DNA of 41,035 nucleotides. It comes from Microcaldota archaeon (GTDB lineage: Archaea; Micrarchaeota; Micrarchaeia; Micrarchaeales; Micrarchaeaceae). Position 1 is the first letter of the stretch. Every line of letters begins with the position of its first letter. Where the stretch lies: the NCBI GenBank assembly GCA_021834865.1, contig JAKBRD010000003.1, forward strand, positions 1 to 41,035, written 5' to 3'. The notes below the pieces were generated by a model. It saw nothing but the letters and a program-made list of their open reading frames with translations. It was not told where the DNA came from and searched no databases. The position numbers and the translations under genes were made by a program. This document shows, piece by piece, positions 1 through 7,439 of the stretch.

Positions 1-80
1 AAGTGCTGGAGCATGCGATAAGGAAGAGCAAGAGGCGCGACGAGATAATAAGCGAGCTGCGCAAGTACGAAAAGCAGTAA
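1..80 (+). CDS. C-terminal end of an upstream gene, probably topoisomerase VI subunit B
   Basis: An open frame enters from the left edge (codons in phase with position 3) and stops with TAA at 78-80. The 25 visible residues are strongly charged (many K, R and E), ending in RKYEKQ. The stop lies 12 bases before the start of topoisomerase VI subunit A. In many archaea top6B directly precedes top6A in one operon, so the fragment is probably the tail of Top6B. This rests on position only, because the visible residues contain no diagnostic motif. Confidence 0.5.
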   Translation, partial: VLEHAIRKSKRRDEIISELRKYEKQ

Positions 81-92
81 TCTGGTGAGCAT

Positions 93-1226
93 TTGCCGAA
101 GAAGACTACCGATGATAAAAAAAGCCCAGAGCATGAAGAAGAGCCTGCGAAGCAGCTCGAGACATTCGGGGCTAAGATACTCGGCGACATAGAAAGAAAG
201 CAGAATCCCTCATTCAATGTTACGACCAGGACCAGGTCAAACATAAGTTATGACGAAAAGGAGGGCTACCTCAGGCTTGGCTCAGCCGCCGAAGAGCATA
301 ATTTCATAAATATCGCGCAGTCGAAAAGGTTTATGCAGACCGTGGCAATAGCTGCAAAATGCCACGATTTTGTGAAGCAGAACCTGCACACTACGATAAG
401 GGGACTGTTTTACCAGCTAAAGTATTCGCTTGGAGACGACATAGACGAAAACATATTCAACGAGCAGAGCGAATCGAATCCGCTTATAGAAGACCTTGAA
501 GTAGCGCTCAGCATGAAGAGGGAAAACCTGAACCTGAACGCAAACAGGAAGGGAGTACTAACCGGCAACATGAGAGTACTTGACAGCTTTGGCGACGAGA
601 AGACAGAGATAGACACAAGCAAAATGGGAAGGAGCGGATGGGCAATACCGAGTGACGTCGACAATGACATAGAGTTTGTGGATGTCAAGGCAAAATATGT
701 GATAGTAGTAGAGAAGGATGCGCTCTGGCAGAGGCTGAACGAAGACGGATTCTGGAAGAAGGAGAACGCAATACTCATAAGCCCGCAAGGGCAGGCCGCC
801 AGAGGGACAAGAAGGATAATAAGGAAGCTAGCGGACATGGGTCTGCCAGTCTACGTATTCAACGACGGTGACGCCTGGGGCTGGTACATATACTGGACTA
901 TAAAGACCGGCAGCATGAACCTCGCATACATAGGCAGGGACATAGCAACCCCAGAAGCAAGGTTCATCGGAGTGACCATGTCGGACCTTGAAAGGTACGA
1001 ATTCCTGAAGAGCATGACGATGCGCGCTACCGAGGTGGACCTCAAGAGGGCGCAGGAAATGCTCAACTACCCGTGGATAAACAGGCACAATGAGTGGGTC
1101 AAGGAATTAAAGGAGGTCCTTAAAACCAAGAAGAAGCTTGAGCAGGACACGCTGCAAGGCCCTAGGCTGACATTCGTCGATGATTATATAAGGGAAAAGA
1201 TAAAAAACAAGGAATTCATGCCTTGA
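93..1226 (+). CDS. top6A: DNA topoisomerase VI subunit A (Spo11-like)
   Basis: This is the DNA-cleaving subunit of type IIB topoisomerase VI, an A2B2 enzyme that relaxes and decatenates DNA using ATP bound by subunit B. The winged-helix (CAP-like) region carries the RGLFYQLKY motif, in which Tyr107 is the likely nucleophile that joins the DNA 5' end. The Toprim domain follows, with Glu207 in VIVVEKD and acidic residues Asp258 and Asp260 in FNDGDAWGW. These would bind Mg2+. Most homologues have DGDP at this place, so the Ala after DGD is a small deviation. The length of 377 residues is normal. The start is TTG at 93, preceded by GGTGA at 84-88. It lies 12 bases after the presumed top6B and converges on the next gene with a gap of two bases. 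Confidence 0.95.
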   Translation: MPKKTTDDKKSPEHEEEPAKQLETFGAKILGDIERKQNPSFNVTTRTRSNISYDEKEGYLRLGSAAEEHNFINIAQSKRFMQTVAIAAKCHDFVKQNLHTTIRGLFYQLKYSLGDDIDENIFNEQSESNPLIEDLEVALSMKRENLNLNANRKGVLTGNMRVLDSFGDEKTEIDTSKMGRSGWAIPSDVDNDIEFVDVKAKYVIVVEKDALWQRLNEDGFWKKENAILISPQGQAARGTRRIIRKLADMGLPVYVFNDGDAWGWYIYWTIKTGSMNLAYIGRDIATPEARFIGVTMSDLERYEFLKSMTMRATEVDLKRAQEMLNYPWINRHNEWVKELKEVLKTKKKLEQDTLQGPRLTFVDDYIREKIKNKEFMP

Positions 1227-1228
1227 TT

Positions 1229-1882
1229 TCACGCTGATCTCCAAGCTTCAGCAAGCTTGTCCTTCATTTCCTGCGACGTAAAGCTGTTCAGCAGAAGATT
1301 TTGCATAAGGAGCTTTGCATGCGAATATTCAGTGTTGGATACCGAAGTAGGATATTTCCTTATTCTGGCTATGCCTTTAACCATGCCTGATGCCATGCTG
1401 TCCAGTATTTCTTGGTCCTTTCCAAAAGAAGCCTCGGACATCAAGTCCTCAAACACGTCAATCTTGGTCAGGGCAGCAATCCCTCGTTCGGAAAGCAGAT
1501 AATCCATGGTTTCGGACACAATAGCACAAAATTCCGGCATATTCCCGGATATCCTCGTGTCTTTGGCTATTGAGCTGAACGGGGTGTTGTTGGTTACGTC
1601 CTTCCTATAAGGCGCAACAGGCCCTGCATATACGATATTCTTGTGCTCCTGTAGGAGCTTCTCGAGATCCGGGTCCATCCTGCGCTCTTCCTCCAGCCTA
1701 ATAATTTTGCTTGATTGGTTCAACTCAAGCAGCAGGGATTTCAGCGTTTTCCCCATATCTGCATGTCCGTTTAGATTTGCAACCTTTGATATAATCGAAA
1801 GCGTCATGAACTTTTCAGATTCCTCCTTTTCAGCACTGCCCTTATTGTTTTCCTTTTTGTTTTTGAATACCATATCCTTCAT
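1229..1882 (-). CDS. Uncharacterised 217-residue protein
   Basis: I do not recognise this family. The protein is soluble, mostly helical and charged, with a Lys/Glu-rich first 25 residues. A Glu/Arg-rich stretch at about residues 55-80 (LEEERRMDPDLEKLLQEHK) could form a coiled coil. No membrane segment, metal-binding cluster or nucleotide-binding loop is visible. The start is ATG at 1882, with a second in-frame ATG three codons later. A TATA-like element at 1916-1925 lies about 38 bases upstream, so the leader is short and the gene is probably transcribed alone. Its stop lies two bases from the convergent top6A stop. The uninterrupted frame and the well-placed promoter support a real gene. 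Confidence 0.7.
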   Translation of the reverse strand: MKDMVFKNKKENNKGSAEKEESEKFMTLSIISKVANLNGHADMGKTLKSLLLELNQSSKIIRLEEERRMDPDLEKLLQEHKNIVYAGPVAPYRKDVTNNTPFSSIAKDTRISGNMPEFCAIVSETMDYLLSERGIAALTKIDVFEDLMSEASFGKDQEILDSMASGMVKGIARIRKYPTSVSNTEYSHAKLLMQNLLLNSFTSQEMKDKLAEAWRSA

Positions 1883-1915
1883 CCCGAAAAATGATAAAGA
1901 ATAAGCTGTTTTGGC

Positions 1916-1925
1916 ATATATTTAA
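1916..1925 (-). promoter_or_regulatory. TATA element for the 217-residue protein gene
   Basis: Read on the minus strand this is TTAAATATAT, about 38 bases before the ATG at 1882. With archaeal spacing of about 25 bases it predicts transcription starting near 1892 and a leader of about 10 bases. Confidence 0.5.
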
Positions 1926-1971
1926 GGATTTTGATTGCCGTAGCTGTTCAACGAATTCAAGAATATGCAAT

Positions 1972-2385
1972 TTATACGACGCTGAGGGTGGTTTTCTTCT
2001 TCACGGCATTGAGCACATGGCCGTAATCCCTGTAGTGTGATATTGTAGTTATGGCAACCGTGTACTCGCCAGGATCTGCGTTCATGGTGTTGTATATGTC
2101 CAGCCTCATCTCGCGTTCCTCCATTGGCTTCAGCTCGCCCAGCCTGAGCTCCTTCTGCTTCTGCATGCCCATGTCATCAAACCCAAGCTGGTTTGGCAGT
2201 TCCATGACGACAGAAGTTAGAAGAACCTCCTTCGTAGCATTTTTAACTTTAAGGAACATCGAAACCTGGCTTTTTCTGCTCGAATAAAGCTTGTATGGTA
2301 CGAACTCGGTGCTTATCCTGTAAGGTATGGAGCGCGTTAGCTCCGAAGCAGCGTCCTTTTTGCCGAATATGTTGAAGAGTGCCAT
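1972..2385 (-). CDS. Small beta-sandwich-like protein of unknown function
   Basis: This is a 137-residue protein starting MALFNIFGKK. After a short N-terminal helix the sequence alternates hydrophobic and polar residues in strand-like runs (for example SQVSMFLKVKNAT, EVLLTSVVMEL, GEYTVAITTIS). That pattern suggests an Ig-like or arrestin-like beta-sandwich of the kind used for protein contacts. The fold is inferred from residue pattern only; no catalytic motif is seen. I chose ATG at 2385 over an in-frame ATG five codons upstream, because a TATA-like element at 2405-2415 would start transcription at about 2385, giving a leaderless message. It is divergent from the gene at 2472 and shares an intergenic promoter region with it. 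Confidence 0.7.
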   Translation of the reverse strand: MALFNIFGKKDAASELTRSIPYRISTEFVPYKLYSSRKSQVSMFLKVKNATKEVLLTSVVMELPNQLGFDDMGMQKQKELRLGELKPMEEREMRLDIYNTMNADPGEYTVAITTISHYRDYGHVLNAVKKKTTLSVV

Positions 2386-2404
2386 TTGATCGCCTTTCAA
2401 ATGC

Positions 2405-2415
2405 TAAAAATATTT
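2405..2415 (-). promoter_or_regulatory. TATA element, minus-strand half of a divergent promoter
   Basis: Read on the minus strand this is AAATATTTTTA, about 25 bases before the ATG at 2385. The spacing predicts a leaderless transcript. Confidence 0.45.
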
Positions 2416-2426
2416 CCACAATTACA

Positions 2427-2436
2427 CTTATATATG
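2427..2436 (+). promoter_or_regulatory. TATA element, plus-strand half of a divergent promoter
   Basis: CTTATATATG sits about 36-40 bases before the likely start at 2472 (or in-frame GTG at 2463). It therefore predicts a transcription start close to the initiation codon. Confidence 0.5.
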
Positions 2437-2471
2437 TTCTTGTCCAATGGTATATCAAAGATGTGCAGTAT

Positions 2472-2939
2472 ATGCCGATAAAGTACAACATAACAAAGTA
2501 TGATGTTCTTGTTGGTGAAATACACAGGCTAGTGCAGAAGTACAACACGCATCATGCATATAGGGCAGAAGCGAAACAATACGAGGGGCCGATCGAGTTC
2601 ACCAAGGAAGAATCGCAGCTCAAGGCTATCGCAGTAATCGTAGCCTCTTTTTCTTCAGGCCATTCATGGCAGACACATAAATGCATGCAAAACGAAGGCC
2701 AGCTAGACAAGCCGGAAGTAAAGGAAGAATACCTGCAGGCAGAGCAGAGCAGGTGGAAGAGTGTAAATCTCAATGACATTGAAGAGCTCGCCGGCACGCC
2801 GATAAGCGACCAGGCATTTTATCGCTGGCTGTTTTACAACGTAGATAAGGAAAATCAGAAGCTTTACAAGGAGGCGTGGATAAGGCTCAAGGCCGAATTT
2901 GAAAGCTCATGCGACGAGCTGGAACAAAGCAAAAATTAA
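2472..2939 (+). CDS. Uncharacterised 155-residue protein
   Basis: I do not recognise this family. The predicted protein starts MPIKYNITKY and is soluble and helical, with many aromatic and acidic residues. Two Cys, one mid-protein (HKCMQNEG) and one near the C-terminus (SSCDELEQ), do not form an obvious metal site. A tryptophan/tyrosine-rich stretch (FYRWLFYNVDKENQ) lies at about two thirds of the length. The frame is open further upstream to 2379, but that extension would overlap the divergent gene and run through the TATA element. ATG at 2472, or in-frame GTG at 2463, is therefore the better start. A hairpin that overlaps the stop codon probably ends the transcript. Confidence 0.7.
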   Translation: MPIKYNITKYDVLVGEIHRLVQKYNTHHAYRAEAKQYEGPIEFTKEESQLKAIAVIVASFSSGHSWQTHKCMQNEGQLDKPEVKEEYLQAEQSRWKSVNLNDIEELAGTPISDQAFYRWLFYNVDKENQKLYKEAWIRLKAEFESSCDELEQSKN

Positions 2940-2963
2940 GCGGAATAGGCATATGTTCCGCTT
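2938..2963 (+). terminator. Hairpin overlapping the stop codon, candidate terminator
   Basis: Perfect 8-base arms AAGCGGAA (2938-2945) and TTCCGCTT (2956-2963) flank a 10-base loop and are followed by T-rich sequence. The left arm includes the last bases of the stop codon. It may end the 155-residue gene, or belong to the GGAA/TTCC dyad cluster upstream of the reductase gene. Confidence 0.45.
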
Positions 2964-3039
2964 TTCGACGTATTTTTCAATACCGGAAGTTCCAACAAAG
3001 TCTTGGTTTGTCGACAAAAAAAAGAAGCTTTAAATTGGT

Positions 3040-3056
3040 AACGGAATATTGCCGTT
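3040..3056. repeat. Inverted repeat upstream of the ribonucleotide reductase promoter
   Basis: Arms AACGG (3040-3044) and CCGTT (3052-3056) flank a 7-base centre, AATATTG. The repeat lies about 30 bases before the reductase TATA element, a place where an archaeal regulator could bind. A related short dyad, CCGGAAGTTCC, lies at 2983-2993. Confidence 0.35.
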
Positions 3057-3086
3057 CCATTTAAGTTTTATCGCTGCATATATCGC

Positions 3087-3097
3087 TTTTTAAATAT
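3087..3097 (+). promoter_or_regulatory. TATA element of the ribonucleotide reductase gene
   Basis: TTTTTAAATAT lies about 50 bases before the ATG at 3144. It predicts transcription starting near 3120 and a leader of 20-25 bases that contains a GGTG ribosome-binding site at 3133-3136. Confidence 0.6.
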
Positions 3098-3143
3098 TAA
3101 GCCACAATTATCCATTGCAACAAATTTTTGTGGGTGTGCTGAA

Positions 3144-5417
3144 ATGGTGACCAGTGTAATAAAAAGGAACGGGATGAAGGTTGCTTTCGATGAAAGCAAG
3201 GTGGTTAGGGCAATATCAAGGGCTTTTTCTGACGTATACATAAAGAGCGGCAAAGAGGAGAATGAAAAGGAAGCCGAACTGCTTGCCAAGGAGGTCATGG
3301 AGCTCGTAGACAAGCTAGGCAAGGATTCGGTGCATGTCGAAGAGATCCAGGACATAGTGGAGCAGGTCCTCATGGAAAAAGAGCCTTCCGTAGCCAAAAC
3401 CTACATATTGTACAGGCACAAGCGGGCAGAGGTAAGGGCTTACAAGGCTTCTCTAGGGATACAGGAGGACGACCTCAAGCTACCGATAAACACGCTTATA
3501 GTGCTTGCAGCCAGATACCTTCTCAAGGACGAGAACGGAAAGATTATGGAAAGCCCTATGCAGATGTTCAGGCGCGTTGCAAGGGCAATATCATCTTCAG
3601 AAAAGAACTACAGCAAGAGCGACAAGGAAGTCGAAGAAATAGAGAACATGTTCTACAACGCCATGGTCAACTTCAGGTTCATGCCAAACTCTCCGACGCT
3701 TATGAATGCAGGGACCAAGCTAGGGCAGCTAAGCGCTTGCTTCGTACTGCCAGTTGGCGACTCCATACCTGAGATATTCGATTCGGTAAAGAACGCCGCA
3801 TTGATACACCAGAGCGGAGGAGGCACGGGCTTCGCATTCTCAAGGCTAAGGCCTACGAATGACATAGTGAGGAGCACCGGCGGCGTGGCTTCCGGGCCGA
3901 TATCGTTCATGAAGGTCTTCGACTCTGCTACCGAGCAGATAAAGCAAGGGGGCAAGAGAAGGGGTGCCAACATGGGCATACTTAGGATAGACCATCCAGA
4001 CATATTGGATTTCATAGTTTCTAAGGAAAGCGAAGGCACGCTCAGGAACTTCAACATATCCGTTGGCATAACGGAAAAGTTCATGGACGCGCTGAAGCAC
4101 AATGCCGAATACAACCTCATAAACCCAAGGAGCGGCAAGCCTGTCGGCAAGCTCAACGCCAGGGCAGTATGGAATCTCATAGTAACCATGGCGTGGAAAA
4201 CTGGCGATCCTGGGCTTGTATTCCTTGACCGCATGAACTCTACGTATTCAAATCCTGTTCCAGAAAGGGGTCCGATAGAGTCAACAAACCCGTGCGGAGA
4301 ACAGCCACTCTACCCGTACGATTCGTGCAACCTAGGTTCGATAAACCTCGCAAAGATGGTAAAGCCCGTTGACGGGCATTTTGAGGTAGACTGGGACGGG
4401 CTCAGGGAAACCGTAAGGCTGGGCACAAGATTCCTTGACGACGTCATAGATGCCAACAGCTATCCGCTGAAGCAGATAGACGAGGTTTCGAAGGCGATAA
4501 GAAGGATAGGCCTCGGAGTAATGGGCTGGGCTGACATGCTCATAAAGCTCGGGATAAAATACAACAGCAACGAGGCTCTGCTTCTTGCGGAAAGGGTAAT
4601 GTCGTTCATAACAGAAAATGCAAGGCAGATGAGCCAGGAGCTGGCAGAAGAAAGAGGCCCGTTCCCGGATTTCGAGAGGAGCATATGGTACAAGCTCGGG
4701 TTCAAGCCGCTTAGGAACTCCACAGTCACGACAATAGCGCCTACCGGAACCATAAGCATAATATCAGGAGGCGCATCGCAGGGAATAGAACCCATATTTT
4801 CAGTCGTATACATGAGAAACGTCCACGAAAGCTTGGGTTCCAACCTCATAGAGGTGGACAACGAATTCGAGTGGTACGCGCTGCAAAATAATTTCTATTC
4901 TGACGAGCTCATGAAGAAGCTTGCCGGGCGTGTATCCATACAGGACGTAGAGGAAATCCCTAAGGATGTGAGGGAGCTTTTCGTAACTGCTTATGACATA
5001 GCCCCTGAATGGCATGTCAAGATGCAGGCAGCGTTCCAGAAATACACTGACAACGCAGTATCCAAGACAATAAACTTCCCAAGCTGGGCCACTCCTCAAG
5101 ATATAGAGAGAGCCTACGGGCTGGCATACGACCTCGGATGCAAGGGCATAACAGTATACAGGGACAGCAGCAAGAGCGTACAGGTGCTTCAGGCAGTAGA
5201 TACCAAGCAGAACCAGAAGACCATATCGCAGATGAAAGAGAAGCATATGGGCACAAAGGAAGAGGCATCTGTAACCATGGAGTACATAAGGAGCAGCGCG
5301 AACAGCTATACCATATCTGCCAAGGAAGAGGCCAAATGCCCGGAATGCGGCAACGCAATGGTGGCCAGCGAAGGCTGCTTCACCTGCCCAAAGTGCGGAT
5401 ACAGCAAGTGCGACTGA
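3144..5417 (+). CDS. nrdJ: Adenosylcobalamin-dependent (class II) ribonucleotide reductase
   Basis: The enzyme reduces ribonucleotides to deoxyribonucleotides for DNA synthesis. An N-terminal ATP-cone (about residues 1-95, beginning SVIKRNGMKVAFDESK) would sense ATP/dATP. The catalytic barrel shows PNSPTLMNAG and the redox Cys199 (SACFVLP), then the NPCGE loop with Asn382, Cys384 and Glu386. The phosphate-binding motif PTGTISIISG follows further on. The C-terminal tail (last about 25 residues) holds four or more Cys in CPECG and CPKCGYSKC, the expected shuttle-thiol/zinc-ribbon region. The length of 757 residues suits the NrdJ family, and no radical-generating small subunit is nearby. Start ATG 3144 has GGTG upstream. 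It has its own promoter and a T-rich terminator, so it is probably a single-gene transcript. Confidence 0.95.
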   Translation: MVTSVIKRNGMKVAFDESKVVRAISRAFSDVYIKSGKEENEKEAELLAKEVMELVDKLGKDSVHVEEIQDIVEQVLMEKEPSVAKTYILYRHKRAEVRAYKASLGIQEDDLKLPINTLIVLAARYLLKDENGKIMESPMQMFRRVARAISSSEKNYSKSDKEVEEIENMFYNAMVNFRFMPNSPTLMNAGTKLGQLSACFVLPVGDSIPEIFDSVKNAALIHQSGGGTGFAFSRLRPTNDIVRSTGGVASGPISFMKVFDSATEQIKQGGKRRGANMGILRIDHPDILDFIVSKESEGTLRNFNISVGITEKFMDALKHNAEYNLINPRSGKPVGKLNARAVWNLIVTMAWKTGDPGLVFLDRMNSTYSNPVPERGPIESTNPCGEQPLYPYDSCNLGSINLAKMVKPVDGHFEVDWDGLRETVRLGTRFLDDVIDANSYPLKQIDEVSKAIRRIGLGVMGWADMLIKLGIKYNSNEALLLAERVMSFITENARQMSQELAEERGPFPDFERSIWYKLGFKPLRNSTVTTIAPTGTISIISGGASQGIEPIFSVVYMRNVHESLGSNLIEVDNEFEWYALQNNFYSDELMKKLAGRVSIQDVEEIPKDVRELFVTAYDIAPEWHVKMQAAFQKYTDNAVSKTINFPSWATPQDIERAYGLAYDLGCKGITVYRDSSKSVQVLQAVDTKQNQKTISQMKEKHMGTKEEASVTMEYIRSSANSYTISAKEEAKCPECGNAMVASEGCFTCPKCGYSKCD

Positions 5418-5430
5418 AAAGGCCGCACTC

Positions 5431-5454
5431 TCTTTTTTTCTTTTTCTCTTTTCC
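5431..5454 (+). terminator. T-rich intrinsic-type archaeal terminator
   Basis: A run of T residues broken by a few C follows the reductase stop within 15 bases, with no strong stem. Archaeal termination commonly uses such U-rich tracts, which aCPSF1 (encoded at 38166-40130) recognises. Confidence 0.6.
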
Positions 5455-5521
5455 TTGTTTTCGCTTACCTTTTTATTCATGTTTTCCGAAAGCAGTATGC
5501 AGCTGGGCTGCATTCTAGATA

Positions 5522-7438
5522 TTGAGTGATTTGTTGGAAATAAAAGACAGCAGTGCATTGAAGCTAAACCTAATATGCTTCGCAGTCATAACCGCATCGT
5601 TCATGCTCACGCTGTACGTGCATTCCGCATTTATTTATGCCCCCGGGATTGTTACTCCTTTGTCGGATGCTTTCGGAATAGTTTATATTGCCTATGCAAT
5701 GTCATTCGCCTTCCTTTACTCAAGTGGGAAATTTGCCAGGCTTAGCATCGTTTTGGCAGCCGCAAGCGTTCTGATACTTGCAGCTGCACTTTTCAGCATT
5801 GAAAGCTTCAACACGGGCGTAATACTTTTCAGCGGAATATATCCGCTGATAGTGATATATGCAATATCCATTCCTACGCTTGTCATCATACTTTTAGGAT
5901 TCTATCTTCTCCGAGTCAGCAAGTTCCCTCACGCCAAATCAATAGCTGCTGCACTTTTCGTTGCCGCAATAATTCTCTTTGCATTATACCAGCTTTATAT
6001 ATTTGGCTACAGGGGCATTGGCTCGGATGACGAGATGGTAATAGCATATTACGCGCTGAACTCGATGATCGCGGGGCACAATCCCTATTTATTCGATTCA
6101 GTAGGCATACTTACCAAAAATATAGCCAGGTATGGCTTCACCATGCTGACGAACAACACCATAATTGGCAGGCTAGATTATCCGGCGCTTTTTATGCTTT
6201 CTGGATGGCCTTTCTACTCGATTTTTGGGGGCACTCAAGCAAATATACTGGACTACGGGAATGCAACAGGCTATCTGGCAATGTTTCTGTTGTCGCTCTT
6301 CGTGTTCGGTGCAGTAACAGGAAAGAAGGCGCTTGCAGACATGAAAATTATGGCGCCGATTATCTTTGTATTTCTGCTTTATTCCCTGCAGATAGTTTCT
6401 TTCCAATATTCGATAGCGATAATGCTGCTCATTCTCACGGTTAAATACATTGACAGCAAGTATGTATTTATTCTCCTAGGACTGGCAGCTTCGCTGCAGG
6501 AGCTTCTATGGGTGCCTGTGATACTGGCTCTCGCATACCTTGCAGCGACCAAGGGCCTTAGGAGTGCTGGAAAGATGGCAGCATTTTCGATTGCAGTATT
6601 CCTTCTTATAAACGGTTATTTCATAGCCATAGGCCCCGGGACCTACATATCGCAGGTATTCAAGCCGCTGAACGGTGACCTTCTGCCGTTTTACCTGACA
6701 TCGATGTCTTCGATAATACAAGCCTCTGCAAATATCCCCCTCTCCGGATTCAGCATATTGTTCTATATAATGCTCTTGCTTGGAGTAGCCATAACGGCTT
6801 ACAGCGGCAACAAGCTCACGATACTCACGGGTATGTTCCTTAGCTATCTCGCACTTGACCATTCGCTTCTGATATACTATATGATGCCAATGGTGGTTAT
6901 GGCTTCGGCATTTGCAATGGATATACGGATGTCGGAAAAGAGCAAGCTTAGGGAATGGATTGCCAGAATTGGCGTGAGCGATGCAAAAGCAGTAGCGTGC
7001 ATTGCCATCGTTTTCTCCGTATCTTTGATAGTTTCCATATCTTATCTTCATTATTCCTATGTCCAGGGCTTTGGGGTCTCGGCAGTAAACCAGGGCATTT
7101 CCACAGTAAAAAACTCAACTTACGATCGCATTGTCTTTAGAAGTTCATATAAGGAAAACCAGAACGTATATCTGCTGGGCTATTATTACCTTAGAAATTC
7201 CCCCGCAGATGAAGAAGGGCTTAGCCTTGCCCCAAATCACACCATAACAAATTCCAGTTGCACTGAGAACTGCACTGTTTCTGGATATATGAATACCAAC
7301 CTCGTAACTCTGCGCAGTGACTACAGTACCGTTTACATCTCTGTGCCGGACAATGCAACAGTTTTTGATTGTGCAGTTTACAAAAACGGCTTTTATTATC
7401 TTTGCCCCCCAATATTTGATAGCAGATCAGGGGGATGA
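5522..7438 (+). CDS. GT-C-like multi-pass membrane glycosyltransferase, copy 1
   Basis: This is a polytopic membrane protein of about 638 residues with some 12 hydrophobic segments. After four or five N-terminal helices comes a loop with Asp169, Asp170 and Glu171, followed about 15 residues later by AGHNPY. An acidic pair in the first outer loop plus a G-x-NPY signature is typical of GT-C lipid-phosphosugar-dependent transferases (mannosyltransferase/PMT type). The substrate cannot be read. The motif LAASLQELLW is shared with the next gene. The last 110 residues form an outer domain with several N-glycosylation sequons and Cys pairs, ending NGFYYLCPP. The start is uncertain: TTG at 5522, or TTG at 5534 with GTGAT just before it. 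It heads a three-gene operon. Confidence 0.7.
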   Translation: MSDLLEIKDSSALKLNLICFAVITASFMLTLYVHSAFIYAPGIVTPLSDAFGIVYIAYAMSFAFLYSSGKFARLSIVLAAASVLILAAALFSIESFNTGVILFSGIYPLIVIYAISIPTLVIILLGFYLLRVSKFPHAKSIAAALFVAAIILFALYQLYIFGYRGIGSDDEMVIAYYALNSMIAGHNPYLFDSVGILTKNIARYGFTMLTNNTIIGRLDYPALFMLSGWPFYSIFGGTQANILDYGNATGYLAMFLLSLFVFGAVTGKKALADMKIMAPIIFVFLLYSLQIVSFQYSIAIMLLILTVKYIDSKYVFILLGLAASLQELLWVPVILALAYLAATKGLRSAGKMAAFSIAVFLLINGYFIAIGPGTYISQVFKPLNGDLLPFYLTSMSSIIQASANIPLSGFSILFYIMLLLGVAITAYSGNKLTILTGMFLSYLALDHSLLIYYMMPMVVMASAFAMDIRMSEKSKLREWIARIGVSDAKAVACIAIVFSVSLIVSISYLHYSYVQGFGVSAVNQGISTVKNSTYDRIVFRSSYKENQNVYLLGYYYLRNSPADEEGLSLAPNHTITNSSCTENCTVSGYMNTNLVTLRSDYSTVYISVPDNATVFDCAVYKNGFYYLCPPIFDSRSGG

Positions 7439-7439
7439 G

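Noticed and set aside
4800..5558. Long minus-strand frame of 252 codons opposite the ribonucleotide reductase gene
   Set aside because: It is an antisense shadow of a certain gene, rich in Cys, His, Leu and Tyr with no family pattern, and it runs across the terminator.
6506..7051. Minus-strand frame of 181 codons opposite the first GT-C-like gene
   Set aside because: The composition (very rich in Tyr, His, Arg and Cys) is that of an antisense reading of a hydrophobic protein gene, and no promoter or ribosome-binding site is apparent.
7317..7439. N-terminal extension of the second GT-C-like protein by 41 codons
   Set aside because: It would lie inside the 3' end of copy 1 and has no counterpart at the N-terminus of that paralogue; TTG 7440 with an upstream GGGGGAT fits better.
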